Below are positions 52,834 to 61,946 of a stretch of DNA of 64,000 nt, one piece after another. The DNA comes from Chryseobacterium sp. LAM-KRS1 (GTDB lineage: Bacteria; Bacteroidota; Bacteroidia; Flavobacteriales; Weeksellaceae): positions 124,001-188,000 of the forward strand of contig NZ_JAAOIZ010000003.1 of the NCBI RefSeq assembly GCF_013184525.1, in the 5' to 3' direction. The notes under the pieces were generated by a model, which was not told the origin of the DNA, searched no databases, and saw only the letters and a program-made list of their open reading frames with translations. Position numbers and translations under genes: made by a program. The first letter of the stretch is position 1. Every line of letters begins with the position of its first letter.

Positions 52834-53241
52834 TTATTTAAAATAATTTAATTCAAACCGATACTCATCTTCAATCTCACCCAATTCATAATCAGCTAAG
52901 ACAAGCAGTTTGCTTTCTTCTTCCAAGCTTTGGATAGCAGTTAAACAACCAGCATGAATATGCAGATAGGTTAAGGCTTCTGAAGAAAGTATATATTTAT
53001 TTATTTTCGCATTTGTTGAAGGATTGTCAAAATCATCTATTACGATAACAGATATTTCAAATTTCCCTTTCATACAAGCAAACCAACGTTGTTCAATTTT
53101 ATGCCCCTGCCACCCTCTGACAAATTCAGTTGAGTGATTTTCTATTGTATAAATACGTTTAATTTTCGTAGCATCAAACTCATTGTTATAGGTTATAATG
53201 CCTCTTATATCTTCGTGCCTGTTTCCTTTTAATATCATCAA
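52834..53241 (-). CDS. Cupin-fold sugar isomerase-like protein (FdtA/WxcM type)
   Basis: The 135-residue single-domain cupin has NRHEDIRGIITYNNEFDATKIKRIYTIENH, WQGHKIEQRWFACMKGKFEI and YLHIHAGCLTAIQSLEEESKLLVL. These fit the FdtA/WxcM 3,4-ketoisomerase family, which normally works on dTDP-4-keto sugars. It is inserted between fnlA and fnlB with gaps of 45 and 58 bases. It could act on the FnlA product or stabilise the next step; the substrate is not known. Confidence 0.7.
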   Translation of the reverse strand: MMILKGNRHEDIRGIITYNNEFDATKIKRIYTIENHSTEFVRGWQGHKIEQRWFACMKGKFEISVIVIDDFDNPSTNAKINKYILSSEALTYLHIHAGCLTAIQSLEEESKLLVLADYELGEIEDEYRFELNYFK

Positions 53242-53286
53242 CTATATTTTGATAATTGTTTGAACTCTAATTTTAATTGATAAATT

Positions 53287-54321
53287 CTAAGGATATTGCA
53301 TAACATCCTCTCCAAAAACTTCTTTCCTTATTAGCGGAAGAGTAGATATCAATTTTTTTAAACCTTCTACACCTTGTTGTTCTGTATTATGAGAATGATA
53401 GTCTTCTATTCTGGATATATCTTCTTCTCCTTCAGAGAAGTATTTCGCATAGTTCAAATCACGATTATCTGCAGGAATACGGTAAAAATCCCCCATATCT
53501 TCTGCTTTGATCATTTCCTCACGAGTGCATAGTGTTTCGTAAAGCTTTTCACCATGACGTGTCCCAATAATCTTAACAGGGACTTCTTTACCTGTCAATT
53601 CAATTAGTGCTTTTGCTAAATCTCCAATACTACCTGCAGGAGCCTTGTTTACAAAGAGATCCCCCGGATTGGCATTTTCAAAAGCAAATAATACCAGATC
53701 TACAGCATCTTCTAAGGACATGAAAAAACGAGACATATTGGGATCTGTAATTGTTATGGGCTCTCCCTTTTGAATTTGATTTAAAAATAAAGGAATAACA
53801 GATCCTCTGGAAGCCATCACATTTCCGTAGCGTGTTAAGCAAACTGTAGTATCTTTTAAATTACGAGCTTCTGCTACTGCTACTTTCTCCATCATAGCTT
53901 TGGATATTCCCATTGCATTAATAGGGTAAGCAGCTTTATCTGTTGATAAACAAATAACCTTTAAAACTTTGTTTGCTGCAGCGGCAAGAATAACATTTTG
54001 AGTTCCTTCTACATTAGTTTTTACAGCCTGCATAGGGAAAAATTCACATGAAGGAACCTGTTTCAATGCAGCAGCGTGAAAAATATAATCCACTCCTCTT
54101 GTTGCCGGTTCTACAGAATTATAGTCTCTTACATCACCTATATAATATTTTATTTTTTCATTTTTATATAGGTTACGCATATCATCTTGTTTTTTCTCAT
54201 CACGAGAAAATATACGGATTTCTTTAAAATGATCCGTTTGTAAAAATCGATTTAAAACAGCAGTTCCAAAAGATCCTGTACCGCCTGTTATTAATAATAC
54301 TTTATCTTTAATTCCTTGCAT
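53287..54321 (-). CDS. fnlA: UDP-N-acetylglucosamine 4,6-dehydratase/5-epimerase
   Basis: The 344-residue SDR has VLLITGGTGSFGTAVLNRFL, FHAAALKQVPSCEFFP and the MGISKAMMEKVAV motif in which Met replaces the usual Tyr of YxxxK. This is the CapE/FnlA/WbjB type, catalysing the first step to UDP-L-FucNAc. SRFFMSLEDAVDLV follows further on. It overlaps the acyltransferase gene by one base. Confidence 0.95.
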   Translation of the reverse strand: MQGIKDKVLLITGGTGSFGTAVLNRFLQTDHFKEIRIFSRDEKKQDDMRNLYKNEKIKYYIGDVRDYNSVEPATRGVDYIFHAAALKQVPSCEFFPMQAVKTNVEGTQNVILAAAANKVLKVICLSTDKAAYPINAMGISKAMMEKVAVAEARNLKDTTVCLTRYGNVMASRGSVIPLFLNQIQKGEPITITDPNMSRFFMSLEDAVDLVLFAFENANPGDLFVNKAPAGSIGDLAKALIELTGKEVPVKIIGTRHGEKLYETLCTREEMIKAEDMGDFYRIPADNRDLNYAKYFSEGEEDISRIEDYHSHNTEQQGVEGLKKLISTLPLIRKEVFGEDVMQYP

Positions 54322-54857
54322 TACTTTGTATAGTCGTTAATCGTTATTTCTAAATTTTCTTTTAGCATTTTTTTGTGCTCATCAATTTCTTCTTCAGTAA
54401 ATCTATATTTAATAAACTTAGCTGGAGAACCTCCAACAATTGTATATGGCTCTACATCTTTTGTAACAACAGAGTAAGCAGCAATAATTGCTCCATTACC
54501 AATTTTAACACCTCTGCTTATAAAAGCACCATACCCAATCCATGCGTCATCTCCTATTATGGTCTCTAATTCTGCTTCTCTACCAGAAAAAATGATTGGT
54601 TTATTTGGATTCTTATAGTAATGATCTCCTCCAACAATCTTAACTTGAGGAGCCAGCATTGTATATCTCCCGATTTTAACTTTGGGATAGATTACACACC
54701 CTGGTCCGATGTAAGAGTATTCTCCGGCTTGCAGGTCTCCCGATATCTCTGACTTTCCCCCCATATAAAATGTTTTATGTACATTTTTGAGTCCATAAGA
54801 TAATCTAAAAAATCTCATTTTTAAGTCTCTGTATAGTTGTCGGATTATCCCTTTCAT
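54321..54857 (-). CDS. Hexapeptide-repeat acyltransferase
   Basis: The 178-residue protein has a left-handed beta helix (about 35-155) with VKIGRYTMLAPQVKIVGGDHYY, IGDDAWIGYGAFISRGVKIGNGAIIAAYSVVTKDV and GGSPAKFIKYRF. This is the CatB/MaaB-type acetyltransferase layout, with His in GGDHYY as the likely base. It overlaps fnlA by one base. A sugar-decorating acetylation is likely. Confidence 0.88.
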   Translation of the reverse strand: MKGIIRQLYRDLKMRFFRLSYGLKNVHKTFYMGGKSEISGDLQAGEYSYIGPGCVIYPKVKIGRYTMLAPQVKIVGGDHYYKNPNKPIIFSGREAELETIIGDDAWIGYGAFISRGVKIGNGAIIAAYSVVTKDVEPYTIVGGSPAKFIKYRFTEEEIDEHKKMLKENLEITINDYTK

Positions 54858-54861
54858 TGAT

Positions 54862-55926
54862 TTAGCTTAAAGATTTATTAATAGCTCTTTTAATTTCATT
54901 GGCCATCATTTCAGGAGTTCTATTATTGATGTAATGGTTATATGCATTTTCATTCATTTTATGAACTTGCTCATTATTATTGATAATCCATTCCATTACA
55001 TCTGCCAAGTTCTCCTGCTCTTTGTATATTATACCGTTATATTTATTTTTTATATTAAAAATTTCACCTCCCGTAATAGCGTCCTCTCTCGTTACGAATG
55101 AAGTACTATTACCCATAGAGTTTAGAACGGATAAACCTGCCTGATTAGGTGATATACATGCGATGGATTCAGCAAATATTTTAGAAAGTTCTTTAGCATC
55201 ATAAATACTTCCAAACAATACAATTTTATCCGCTATGTTCTTTTCCTTAATAAATTCTATAATTTTCTCTTTTTCCGGGCCATCTCCTACAATTAATAAT
55301 TTAGGGCAATCGTTCCTTTTTGTGTACAATAGATAATATGCTTCAAGTAACTCTCCTATTCCCTTCTGCGGATACAATGTTCCAACAAAAAGAAAATCTT
55401 TTTTATTGTTAACATCTGATTTAATTACATTTTCAACTTCTGTAGTATTATGAGCCACAAACAGTTTTTCTTCAGGAATTCCTGCTTTTATATATCTTTC
55501 CAACGGATAAGAACTATAAAATAGCGTAAAATCAGATTTTCTTGAAATATAGTACCTAAATTTATCCCATGTCGTTTTAGAGTCAAAACTATTTTCATAT
55601 GAAGCAGTCACTCCGATTCCCCAATATCCAATCTTATATTTTCTATTTCTTCTTAAGCAAAGTAACATAAGACTAATCCATCTGAGATTAGATAATCCAA
55701 TTACCACATCATATTGAGATGCAATATTGTACAAATTATCTTTATGAAGCTCAAAAGGTCCTGCTTTTTTAACGGGCAGATACATTGTTTTAAAAGAAAA
55801 CTTTTTATTTTTAAATTTCTCATCAGAATAGGCAACAGTTAGGTCAAACTCTTCATTGATCAGTTCAAAAATTCTTTCTCGATAAGACCATACTTTGTTG
55901 TAAATGATTAAAACTTTGGTTTTCAT
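54862..55926 (-). CDS. Glycosyltransferase family 4
   Basis: The 354-residue GT-B protein has a C-terminal donor domain with FLFVGTLYPQKGIGELLEAY, LLIVGDGPEKEKI and a SIYDAKELSKIFAESIACISPNQAGLSVLNSMG segment that replaces the usual E-x7-E. VIGLSNLRWISLMLLCLR lies in the acceptor half. It acts on a lipid-linked intermediate. It precedes the acyltransferase by 4 bases on the transcript. The sugar is unknown. Confidence 0.87.
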   Translation of the reverse strand: MKTKVLIIYNKVWSYRERIFELINEEFDLTVAYSDEKFKNKKFSFKTMYLPVKKAGPFELHKDNLYNIASQYDVVIGLSNLRWISLMLLCLRRNRKYKIGYWGIGVTASYENSFDSKTTWDKFRYYISRKSDFTLFYSSYPLERYIKAGIPEEKLFVAHNTTEVENVIKSDVNNKKDFLFVGTLYPQKGIGELLEAYYLLYTKRNDCPKLLIVGDGPEKEKIIEFIKEKNIADKIVLFGSIYDAKELSKIFAESIACISPNQAGLSVLNSMGNSTSFVTREDAITGGEIFNIKNKYNGIIYKEQENLADVMEWIINNNEQVHKMNENAYNHYINNRTPEMMANEIKRAINKSLS

Positions 55927-55992
55927 ATTTTTTTAATATTATTCATCGGAAAATTTAATCCGAAATGCCCTCTATTGGTTTAAAATTTAGAA

Positions 55993-56919
55993 TTATTTAG
56001 TTGCATTATAATATGTTTTAAAAACATCTAAATCATATTGTTCAACGTCTTTTACATTTGAATATTCTTTCTGAAGTGCTGGGTATTTTTGTCTATTTAA
56101 ATAAAAATACTTTTGACTATCCCACCATATTACACCACTTACTTTTTTCCCGGAAGAAACACGAGAGGTGATCATCTTATAATAATTTTTAAAAATATCG
56201 ATTGGAATAAGTGACATCGCCATATTGGAGTTTCCTGAATTTCTCTTTTGCCATATAAATGGATAAACGTCTTTATTGTACTTTTTACCTACCTCTAAAG
56301 CATAATCAAGGTTAGTATATAAATAATCCCCACTTCCCACTTCTAATATTGGAGATCGGGCATTATATACTCTTGGATTAGCATTATACATATATAAAGA
56401 AGGAGCTATAATATCTACAGCGTTAAAAACCGGAGCCAGCCTCGCATTTACATCTTTCCATCCACTACTGTTTCCTTTGAAGGTTCTAACAGGTAATCCA
56501 TAAAACCCCCATTTTAAATTGGGACGAAGTTTCTTAGCTGTTTCAACAGCTTTAACGAACTGCTGGATAGCCAAATTGGCACTTTTATCATCAGAACCTG
56601 AAATTGCTTTAATGGCAGGACCTTCCCAATCAATAACTGCAATCCCAGTACTTCCAGCAGATGTCTTATCATTAATATTCTTTGTAAATAATTCAACATC
56701 AAGATTACTTCCATCTGTTGTAACATCTTTTTGATAAAAGATAATTGCTTTTTCTAACCCATTCTGTTTAATGTATGTCTCCTGCAATTGATTCAGGCCG
56801 GTCATTCCTATGTATAATTTAGGTTGTTGCCCATACATTCTGTTTGAAAATACCAACAATATGATTGTTATTAAAAATAACAATGGACTGTTTAATTTTA
56901 AGTATTTTGTTGTTTGCAT
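55993..56919 (-). CDS. Secreted GH56 (hyaluronidase)-like protein
   Basis: The 308-residue protein has an N-terminal signal (about 10-31, ending RMYGQ) and follows the GH56 hyaluronidase order. IAVIDWEGPA (93-102) holds Asp97 and Glu99 at the catalytic pair. LRPNLKWGFYGLP (131-143) matches the RPxxxWGyYgfP block. IIAPSLYMY (170-178) matches the LYPSiY block, with Tyr176. VSGVIWWDS (260-268) matches the GvvlWg end strand. No EGF-like region is present. The gene lies between the polymerase and a transferase, so its product may cut or edit the exported polymer. The match is by motif order from memory and needs a profile search. Confidence 0.62.
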   Translation of the reverse strand: MQTTKYLKLNSPLLFLITIILLVFSNRMYGQQPKLYIGMTGLNQLQETYIKQNGLEKAIIFYQKDVTTDGSNLDVELFTKNINDKTSAGSTGIAVIDWEGPAIKAISGSDDKSANLAIQQFVKAVETAKKLRPNLKWGFYGLPVRTFKGNSSGWKDVNARLAPVFNAVDIIAPSLYMYNANPRVYNARSPILEVGSGDYLYTNLDYALEVGKKYNKDVYPFIWQKRNSGNSNMAMSLIPIDIFKNYYKMITSRVSSGKKVSGVIWWDSQKYFYLNRQKYPALQKEYSNVKDVEQYDLDVFKTYYNATK

Positions 56920-56951
56920 TGTTATAAAATTTAATTATTTCTTATAAACGT

Positions 56952-58112
56952 TTAATCTGGTATATTTATACTTTTCTCTTTTATTGTCTCTCCTGTACGT
57001 TTGTGATATGCATTCTTATTGAGATTGCTTCTATAACTTTTTGGTAGGTGATCTGATGACAAAATATGATATATACTGTTGGTATAAGGGAGATATTGAT
57101 AACTACTCCAAATTGTTTTAAAAATAGTTAAGCCTATTAATAGATAAAGAGAGTATTTAATTTTGAAATTTGCAGATTTTATAATTATTGCTAAACAAAC
57201 GGCAAAAAATAGTCCAAAATATAAAGTAATTCTAAAGCCTGTTGGAAAGATCAATAAAATCCTAAATAAATACATGTATAATAATGCAAAAAAATACAGT
57301 ATATCACCATGAGGATTATTTAAAATTGCTTTTCTATAACGTAACAAAACGAAGAATAAGAAAAACATAATCAATGAACCAATAGTGAATATTGCGTTAT
57401 TAGATTCCGCTACATAAACATTTAATAACTTATATGCTATTGTTGGAAACAAAGAGGCAAAATAATTTGAAAACTCATTTAAAATTTGTGGAAAAAAACC
57501 TATAATACAAGCTATAATATACCAAATTGATAAAGTAACATTTGACCGATATATCATTTTTTTCCTAAATACAACTAGTAAGGATAATAAAATTGGAGCA
57601 ATTAATGAAATGTGAAATAAAAGTCCTAATAATGCAACAATAATAAATTTAACATACTTCTTATCCAGTAAATATACTGTACTCCAAACTAATATAACTG
57701 ACCCACACATAAACCTTAAAGGATTATCAATCAGCATAAAAAGGAGGTTATAATTAAGCATAATCCCAATCGGTAAAAACTCACCTTTAATAAATCTTTT
57801 TATGAATTTTATAACTGAATATAAATAGAGACATTTTACAAGTCCAAGAAACAACCAAAAATCAGGTATAATATGTCGTATCAAGTATATGAGATAATAA
57901 AATCCCTGCTCATAATCTCTTCTTAAAAGGTCTTTATCTGTAGCAAAATTATATAAGTCTTCATAATGTCTCCAGTCTGTTCCAACAGTATAGCCAAAAC
58001 ATAAAAATATATATATCCATACAAGAAATAGCTTCTTACCCAATATATGTTTTCTATCGGGTAGATTATCCATAATGATACACAACAAGAATGTTACAAT
58101 ATAGAAAAGCAT
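56952..58112 (-). CDS. EpsG-like polysaccharide polymerase (Wzy)
   Basis: The 386-residue protein has about ten membrane helices and the EpsG signature region FGYTVGTDWRHYEDLYNFA (about 39-57) with DYEQGFYYLIYLI following. DNPLRFMCGSVIL (about 129-141) aligns with the equivalent segment of the polymerase at 39481-40578. It is the second polymerase of the locus and overlaps the neighbouring transferase gene by one base. It should polymerise repeat units in the periplasm. Confidence 0.82.
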   Translation of the reverse strand: MLFYIVTFLLCIIMDNLPDRKHILGKKLFLVWIYIFLCFGYTVGTDWRHYEDLYNFATDKDLLRRDYEQGFYYLIYLIRHIIPDFWLFLGLVKCLYLYSVIKFIKRFIKGEFLPIGIMLNYNLLFMLIDNPLRFMCGSVILVWSTVYLLDKKYVKFIIVALLGLLFHISLIAPILLSLLVVFRKKMIYRSNVTLSIWYIIACIIGFFPQILNEFSNYFASLFPTIAYKLLNVYVAESNNAIFTIGSLIMFFLFFVLLRYRKAILNNPHGDILYFFALLYMYLFRILLIFPTGFRITLYFGLFFAVCLAIIIKSANFKIKYSLYLLIGLTIFKTIWSSYQYLPYTNSIYHILSSDHLPKSYRSNLNKNAYHKRTGETIKEKSINIPD

Positions 58113-59311
58113 TATAATGTATTATATAAATTCAAAATATACTCTTTACCATAAGTGTGATTAAAGCTACTATTTTTTAGTTGGCCATTTTTATAATCAT
58201 TATAAATTTTTTTAAATTCATTATATATCATACTCTGATCACTAATATCCGCAAAATATTGTACATCATTTTTTTGGTAAAGATCATTTAAAACACCAAT
58301 TGAAGGACTAATGCTAAATATCGGCGTATTGTGAGACATATAATCACCAACTTTAGTAGGCAGAAAAATACCTTCATCACAAGGTGCTTCAATTATTAAC
58401 GCTACATCGTACTCTTTTAAAAGTTCTAAACTCTTTTTGTATTCTACAGGAGGTAACAGATTGATTTGATTGTTACCTTCCACATTTTTAATTAATTCCT
58501 TCAAATCATTATCAAATATTCCTATAAAATCAAGAGTAATATCTTTTGCACCACTTTCTGCAATGAACTTGGCAAATGCCTGAACAACAATCTTAGGATC
58601 ACGCGGAGATCGAACATTTCCAGAATGAATTAATCTTAACTTCCCGTTGTTTTCTTTTTTTCCAATAATTGGCTCATATGCCAAATGAGGAATTATTACA
58701 GTCTTTGACTTATCGGGATTAAGATAATTCAACATGTAATCTCTTAACCGTTCATTAGGGAAAATATGCTTATCTGCAAAATCCATTATAGTAATAATAC
58801 CTTTGTTATAAAACGACATCTTGGCATCTAATCCTCCACCATAAGGAACTGGATATTTAAGTGGCGGATACGGATCATTCCATGTAGAAATCCATTTTAA
58901 CCCCAGTTTCTTTTTAAGATAATATCCGATTAAAAAACTAGGCGTATCTTTTGTAATAACATAATCGTATTTTTCATTTTTAAAAAATGACTTATTATTA
59001 AAAATGACTTCATAGGCCCAGTGAGCTCCTTTAAATACTGTTCCAAACAAAAAATAAACGTATAAATGCTGAAATAGTGTTTTTAAGGTAAATTTGTTAT
59101 CTACTTCTACAACGATACTTCTATTAATTTTGACATTTAAATCTTCTAAAGACTGAGTGGAAGGATAATTACTCCATTTTATTTTTTTAGAAATGAGGTC
59201 GATTTTATATCCATTATTACTTAATAATTCCAGCAGCTTAATGTTAACAATAGCTTCAGGAGAATTAACCGGATATGAACTGGGTGCAATAAAAAGTACT
59301 TTCTTTGACAT
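58112..59311 (-). CDS. Glycosyltransferase, GT-B fold
   Basis: The 399-residue protein starts KVLFIAPSSYPVNSPEAIVNI and has a donor half with LRLIHSGNVRSPRDPKIVVQAFAKF, NLLPPVEYKKSLELLKEYDVALIIEAP and LPTKVGDYMSHNTPIFSISP. This pattern fits family 4-like transferases. It overlaps the pyruvyl transferase gene upstream and the polymerase gene downstream by one base each. The donor sugar is unknown. Confidence 0.85.
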   Translation of the reverse strand: MSKKVLFIAPSSYPVNSPEAIVNIKLLELLSNNGYKIDLISKKIKWSNYPSTQSLEDLNVKINRSIVVEVDNKFTLKTLFQHLYVYFLFGTVFKGAHWAYEVIFNNKSFFKNEKYDYVITKDTPSFLIGYYLKKKLGLKWISTWNDPYPPLKYPVPYGGGLDAKMSFYNKGIITIMDFADKHIFPNERLRDYMLNYLNPDKSKTVIIPHLAYEPIIGKKENNGKLRLIHSGNVRSPRDPKIVVQAFAKFIAESGAKDITLDFIGIFDNDLKELIKNVEGNNQINLLPPVEYKKSLELLKEYDVALIIEAPCDEGIFLPTKVGDYMSHNTPIFSISPSIGVLNDLYQKNDVQYFADISDQSMIYNEFKKIYNDYKNGQLKNSSFNHTYGKEYILNLYNTL

Positions 59312-60465
59312 TATTCAAAATTTCTTAAAACATTCAATACATCTTCCACCATTGCGTTTGCTCTGGCATTAAGAGTTTTATAGCTATTTCTTATATTCTC
59401 TTGATGTTGCTGATAATTACCTTTTATATTTTGTATGTATTTATCCAGAACAGAGATTTCTTCTTCAGGATTCCAATAATAAAATCCACTAACTTCGTCA
59501 CAAAGCGCTTTTAGTTTTGGATCAATTCCTAAACATATAGTTGGTATTCCCAGATTAAGAGCAAAAATTGCAGCATGATAACGAGATGTAATTAAAATAT
59601 CACATTCATTTAAATACACATAAAACTCTACAAATTTGTACTTTAAGGGGTGCCAGATAATGAGATTCCTTATTCCTAAATCAGATCTTTTTTTAACCTG
59701 TTGAATTAATACATCATCTTTTGATTCAGAAAACATGAATAAATTTCTCTCGAAATCTTTTTGTTCAGGTAACCAATTAAAGATTTTACTGTTAATGAGT
59801 TCTCCTGTATTGTTATGAGGCCAATCTCTAAGTACTACTCCAAGCTTTAGCCTGTCTTCTTTAGTGGCTTCATGATTTAATGGATATTTATTCTTGAACA
59901 AGTCCGTTAGGCATAGATCTGCTCCAAATTGCCTGTTTTTTAAATCCCATTTTTCTAAATATTGCAATGAAATACTATCTCTGCAATAAATTTTATCATA
60001 CAATGCCAAGTCATTCTTAACATTAACTTCATCCTTCTCTGTACCAAAAGGTCCAAGCCCTATTCCTAAAGCCAGTTTTAATTTGATATCTTTTTTCTTT
60101 TTACCTTTTGAAGTTAAAAAGCTGATCAACAAAGATGGTTCTTTTAATAAAAGATTAAAATAAAGTTGGTATCTGGAGCTTAATGATATGTCTCTTTGTG
60201 ACTTTTCAAATGAAAAGAACTGGGTTCCACCACCTAAAATATAAACATCAGCTGACTCAAAACGAGATGCTGCTAAACTTAGAAATTTGGCATTGCTGAA
60301 TTGCTGTTTAATATATTTTTCCTTTTTACAAACAATCTTTGCATCTATATTTCGATTAACATGAGAAAGTAGATCCAAAGTCATTTCTAACAATAAATCA
60401 TCACCTACATTCGCATCTCCATACGCTCCTTTAATTAATATGTCGATTTTTCTATTTCTCTGCAT
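59311..60465 (-). CDS. Polysaccharide pyruvyl transferase family protein
   Basis: The 384-residue protein has the family landmarks ILIKGAYGDANVGDDLLLEM, VYILGGGTQFFSF, LALGIGLGPFG and ITSRYHAAIFALNLGIPTICLG. The family transfers pyruvate from phosphoenolpyruvate to sugars as acid-labile ketals, adding negative charge. It lies 4 bases after the flippase gene. The modified sugar is not predictable. Confidence 0.92.
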   Translation of the reverse strand: MQRNRKIDILIKGAYGDANVGDDLLLEMTLDLLSHVNRNIDAKIVCKKEKYIKQQFSNAKFLSLAASRFESADVYILGGGTQFFSFEKSQRDISLSSRYQLYFNLLLKEPSLLISFLTSKGKKKKDIKLKLALGIGLGPFGTEKDEVNVKNDLALYDKIYCRDSISLQYLEKWDLKNRQFGADLCLTDLFKNKYPLNHEATKEDRLKLGVVLRDWPHNNTGELINSKIFNWLPEQKDFERNLFMFSESKDDVLIQQVKKRSDLGIRNLIIWHPLKYKFVEFYVYLNECDILITSRYHAAIFALNLGIPTICLGIDPKLKALCDEVSGFYYWNPEEEISVLDKYIQNIKGNYQQHQENIRNSYKTLNARANAMVEDVLNVLRNFE

Positions 60466-60469
60466 TTGT

Positions 60470-61933
60470 TCAATTCTTTATATAAACATTATACCACCGC
60501 TTAATTGTAAGTAATACCAATAATAAACTCACCACCAATAAAACCACTCTAATAATTACGGAGACATTCATTTTAAAAAGAAAAAGCCCCCCAAGTACAA
60601 TTCCAAAGTATAATAGATTATACCATGTTAGCACCAGTTTCTTATTTACCAGTTTATTTTTAATAAAATAAGGAATAAATAATACGGTGTTTAAAAAATA
60701 AGCAATCACAAAGGCAACTCCTCTGCCAATGGCTCCATAATCAACAAGTAAGTAACTGAATGCTATTGCCGTAATACCCCAGAAACCATTACTAAAAACA
60801 CTAAACCACATGAAATTACCTGCAGCAAAATTTCTGGCAATACCCTGTTTTTGTGAATTTATAATAGTAAATATAGAAACTAATATTGTCGTAATATACA
60901 TATCATTGTTATGATACTGTGATCCAAATAAAGAGGAAAACACCTCAGGTAAAAAAACAGTTGGCAGACATATAATTAAACCAAAAAACATCGGATGGAT
61001 TATATTTAGAAATTCAAACTTTTTATTTCCATTTCCAAAGTTTTTCATAGCGTAAGGATAAAAAACCTGTCCAATAATACTCAATAAAATCATTGAAATT
61101 TGTGAGTAGTTATTGCTGGCATTAAAAATCCCCATTTCGTATAAACCATTATGATTTCTCTTTATTAATATACTATTACAAATTAAAATAATTGGGTTAA
61201 CCATTAAACTGCTAATGAATGCAGGTAAGCTAAATTTTAGTATAATATCAAAATTTGATTTTATATTGTCAAGAGAAAACCATATTCCATGTTCTTTGCA
61301 TACTCTTCGTAGTAATATCGCGGAACATAGCCATATAGAAAAGTTTGTGATCAGAAGCGCAAAAGCAAATCCATTCACTCCATATCTTTCCGTTAGTATA
61401 ATAATTAAAGGAAAGGATAATAATCCATTTACAATATTAATTATAGAAATGGATTTAAAGTTTTCAAATCCTGCCAATGCACCGGTTTGCAAACCATTTA
61501 GAGAAGAAAATAAAATAGCAATAGAACAATACAACATAGGTTGCCATATTTCTTCTTTACCTGTCAATAATACACAAAGCTCCTTATTAAAAAATAAAGA
61601 AAACACTAACACAAGTATGGCTAGTAAAAAAGAAGATAATCGTACTAAAGAAAATATTTCACTTGTTTTTCTCTTATTTTCATGAAGATTTATAGCAATG
61701 TATTTAGTGGCAGTAACTCCAAAGCTTGCAAGACTTAGCAATGAAAAAGTGGTAATATAGGATTGTAGAATCCCTATATTACCAAAATCAGCTACGGACA
61801 ATTCTCTTGCAACAAAAAACATTGCTAGAAAGCCTAATCCTTTAGAGGCTATTACTCCTAAGAAAGACCAAAAAATACCTTTTATAAGCGTATTTTTTTT
61901 AAAATCGTTAATAAGATTTTTAATTTTTATCAT
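60470..61933 (-). CDS. Oligosaccharide flippase (Wzx type), second copy
   Basis: The 487-residue membrane protein has 12-14 helices and begins with a MOP-type FWSFLGVIASKGLGFLAMFFVARELSVADFGNIGIL. TATKYIAINLHENKRKTSEI is the first loop. It is diverged from the flippase at 41228-42649, so it probably carries a different repeat unit. It follows WecC by 13 bases. Confidence 0.92.
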   Translation of the reverse strand: MIKIKNLINDFKKNTLIKGIFWSFLGVIASKGLGFLAMFFVARELSVADFGNIGILQSYITTFSLLSLASFGVTATKYIAINLHENKRKTSEIFSLVRLSSFLLAILVLVFSLFFNKELCVLLTGKEEIWQPMLYCSIAILFSSLNGLQTGALAGFENFKSISIINIVNGLLSFPLIIILTERYGVNGFAFALLITNFSIWLCSAILLRRVCKEHGIWFSLDNIKSNFDIILKFSLPAFISSLMVNPIILICNSILIKRNHNGLYEMGIFNASNNYSQISMILLSIIGQVFYPYAMKNFGNGNKKFEFLNIIHPMFFGLIICLPTVFLPEVFSSLFGSQYHNNDMYITTILVSIFTIINSQKQGIARNFAAGNFMWFSVFSNGFWGITAIAFSYLLVDYGAIGRGVAFVIAYFLNTVLFIPYFIKNKLVNKKLVLTWYNLLYFGIVLGGLFLFKMNVSVIIRVVLLVVSLLLVLLTIKRWYNVYIKN

Positions 61934-61946
61934 TAAATATTAATGA

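Noticed and set aside
61215..61685. Plus-strand open frame of 156 codons inside the second flippase gene
   Set aside because: It is the antisense shadow of a membrane protein gene, with low-complexity composition and no recognisable domain.
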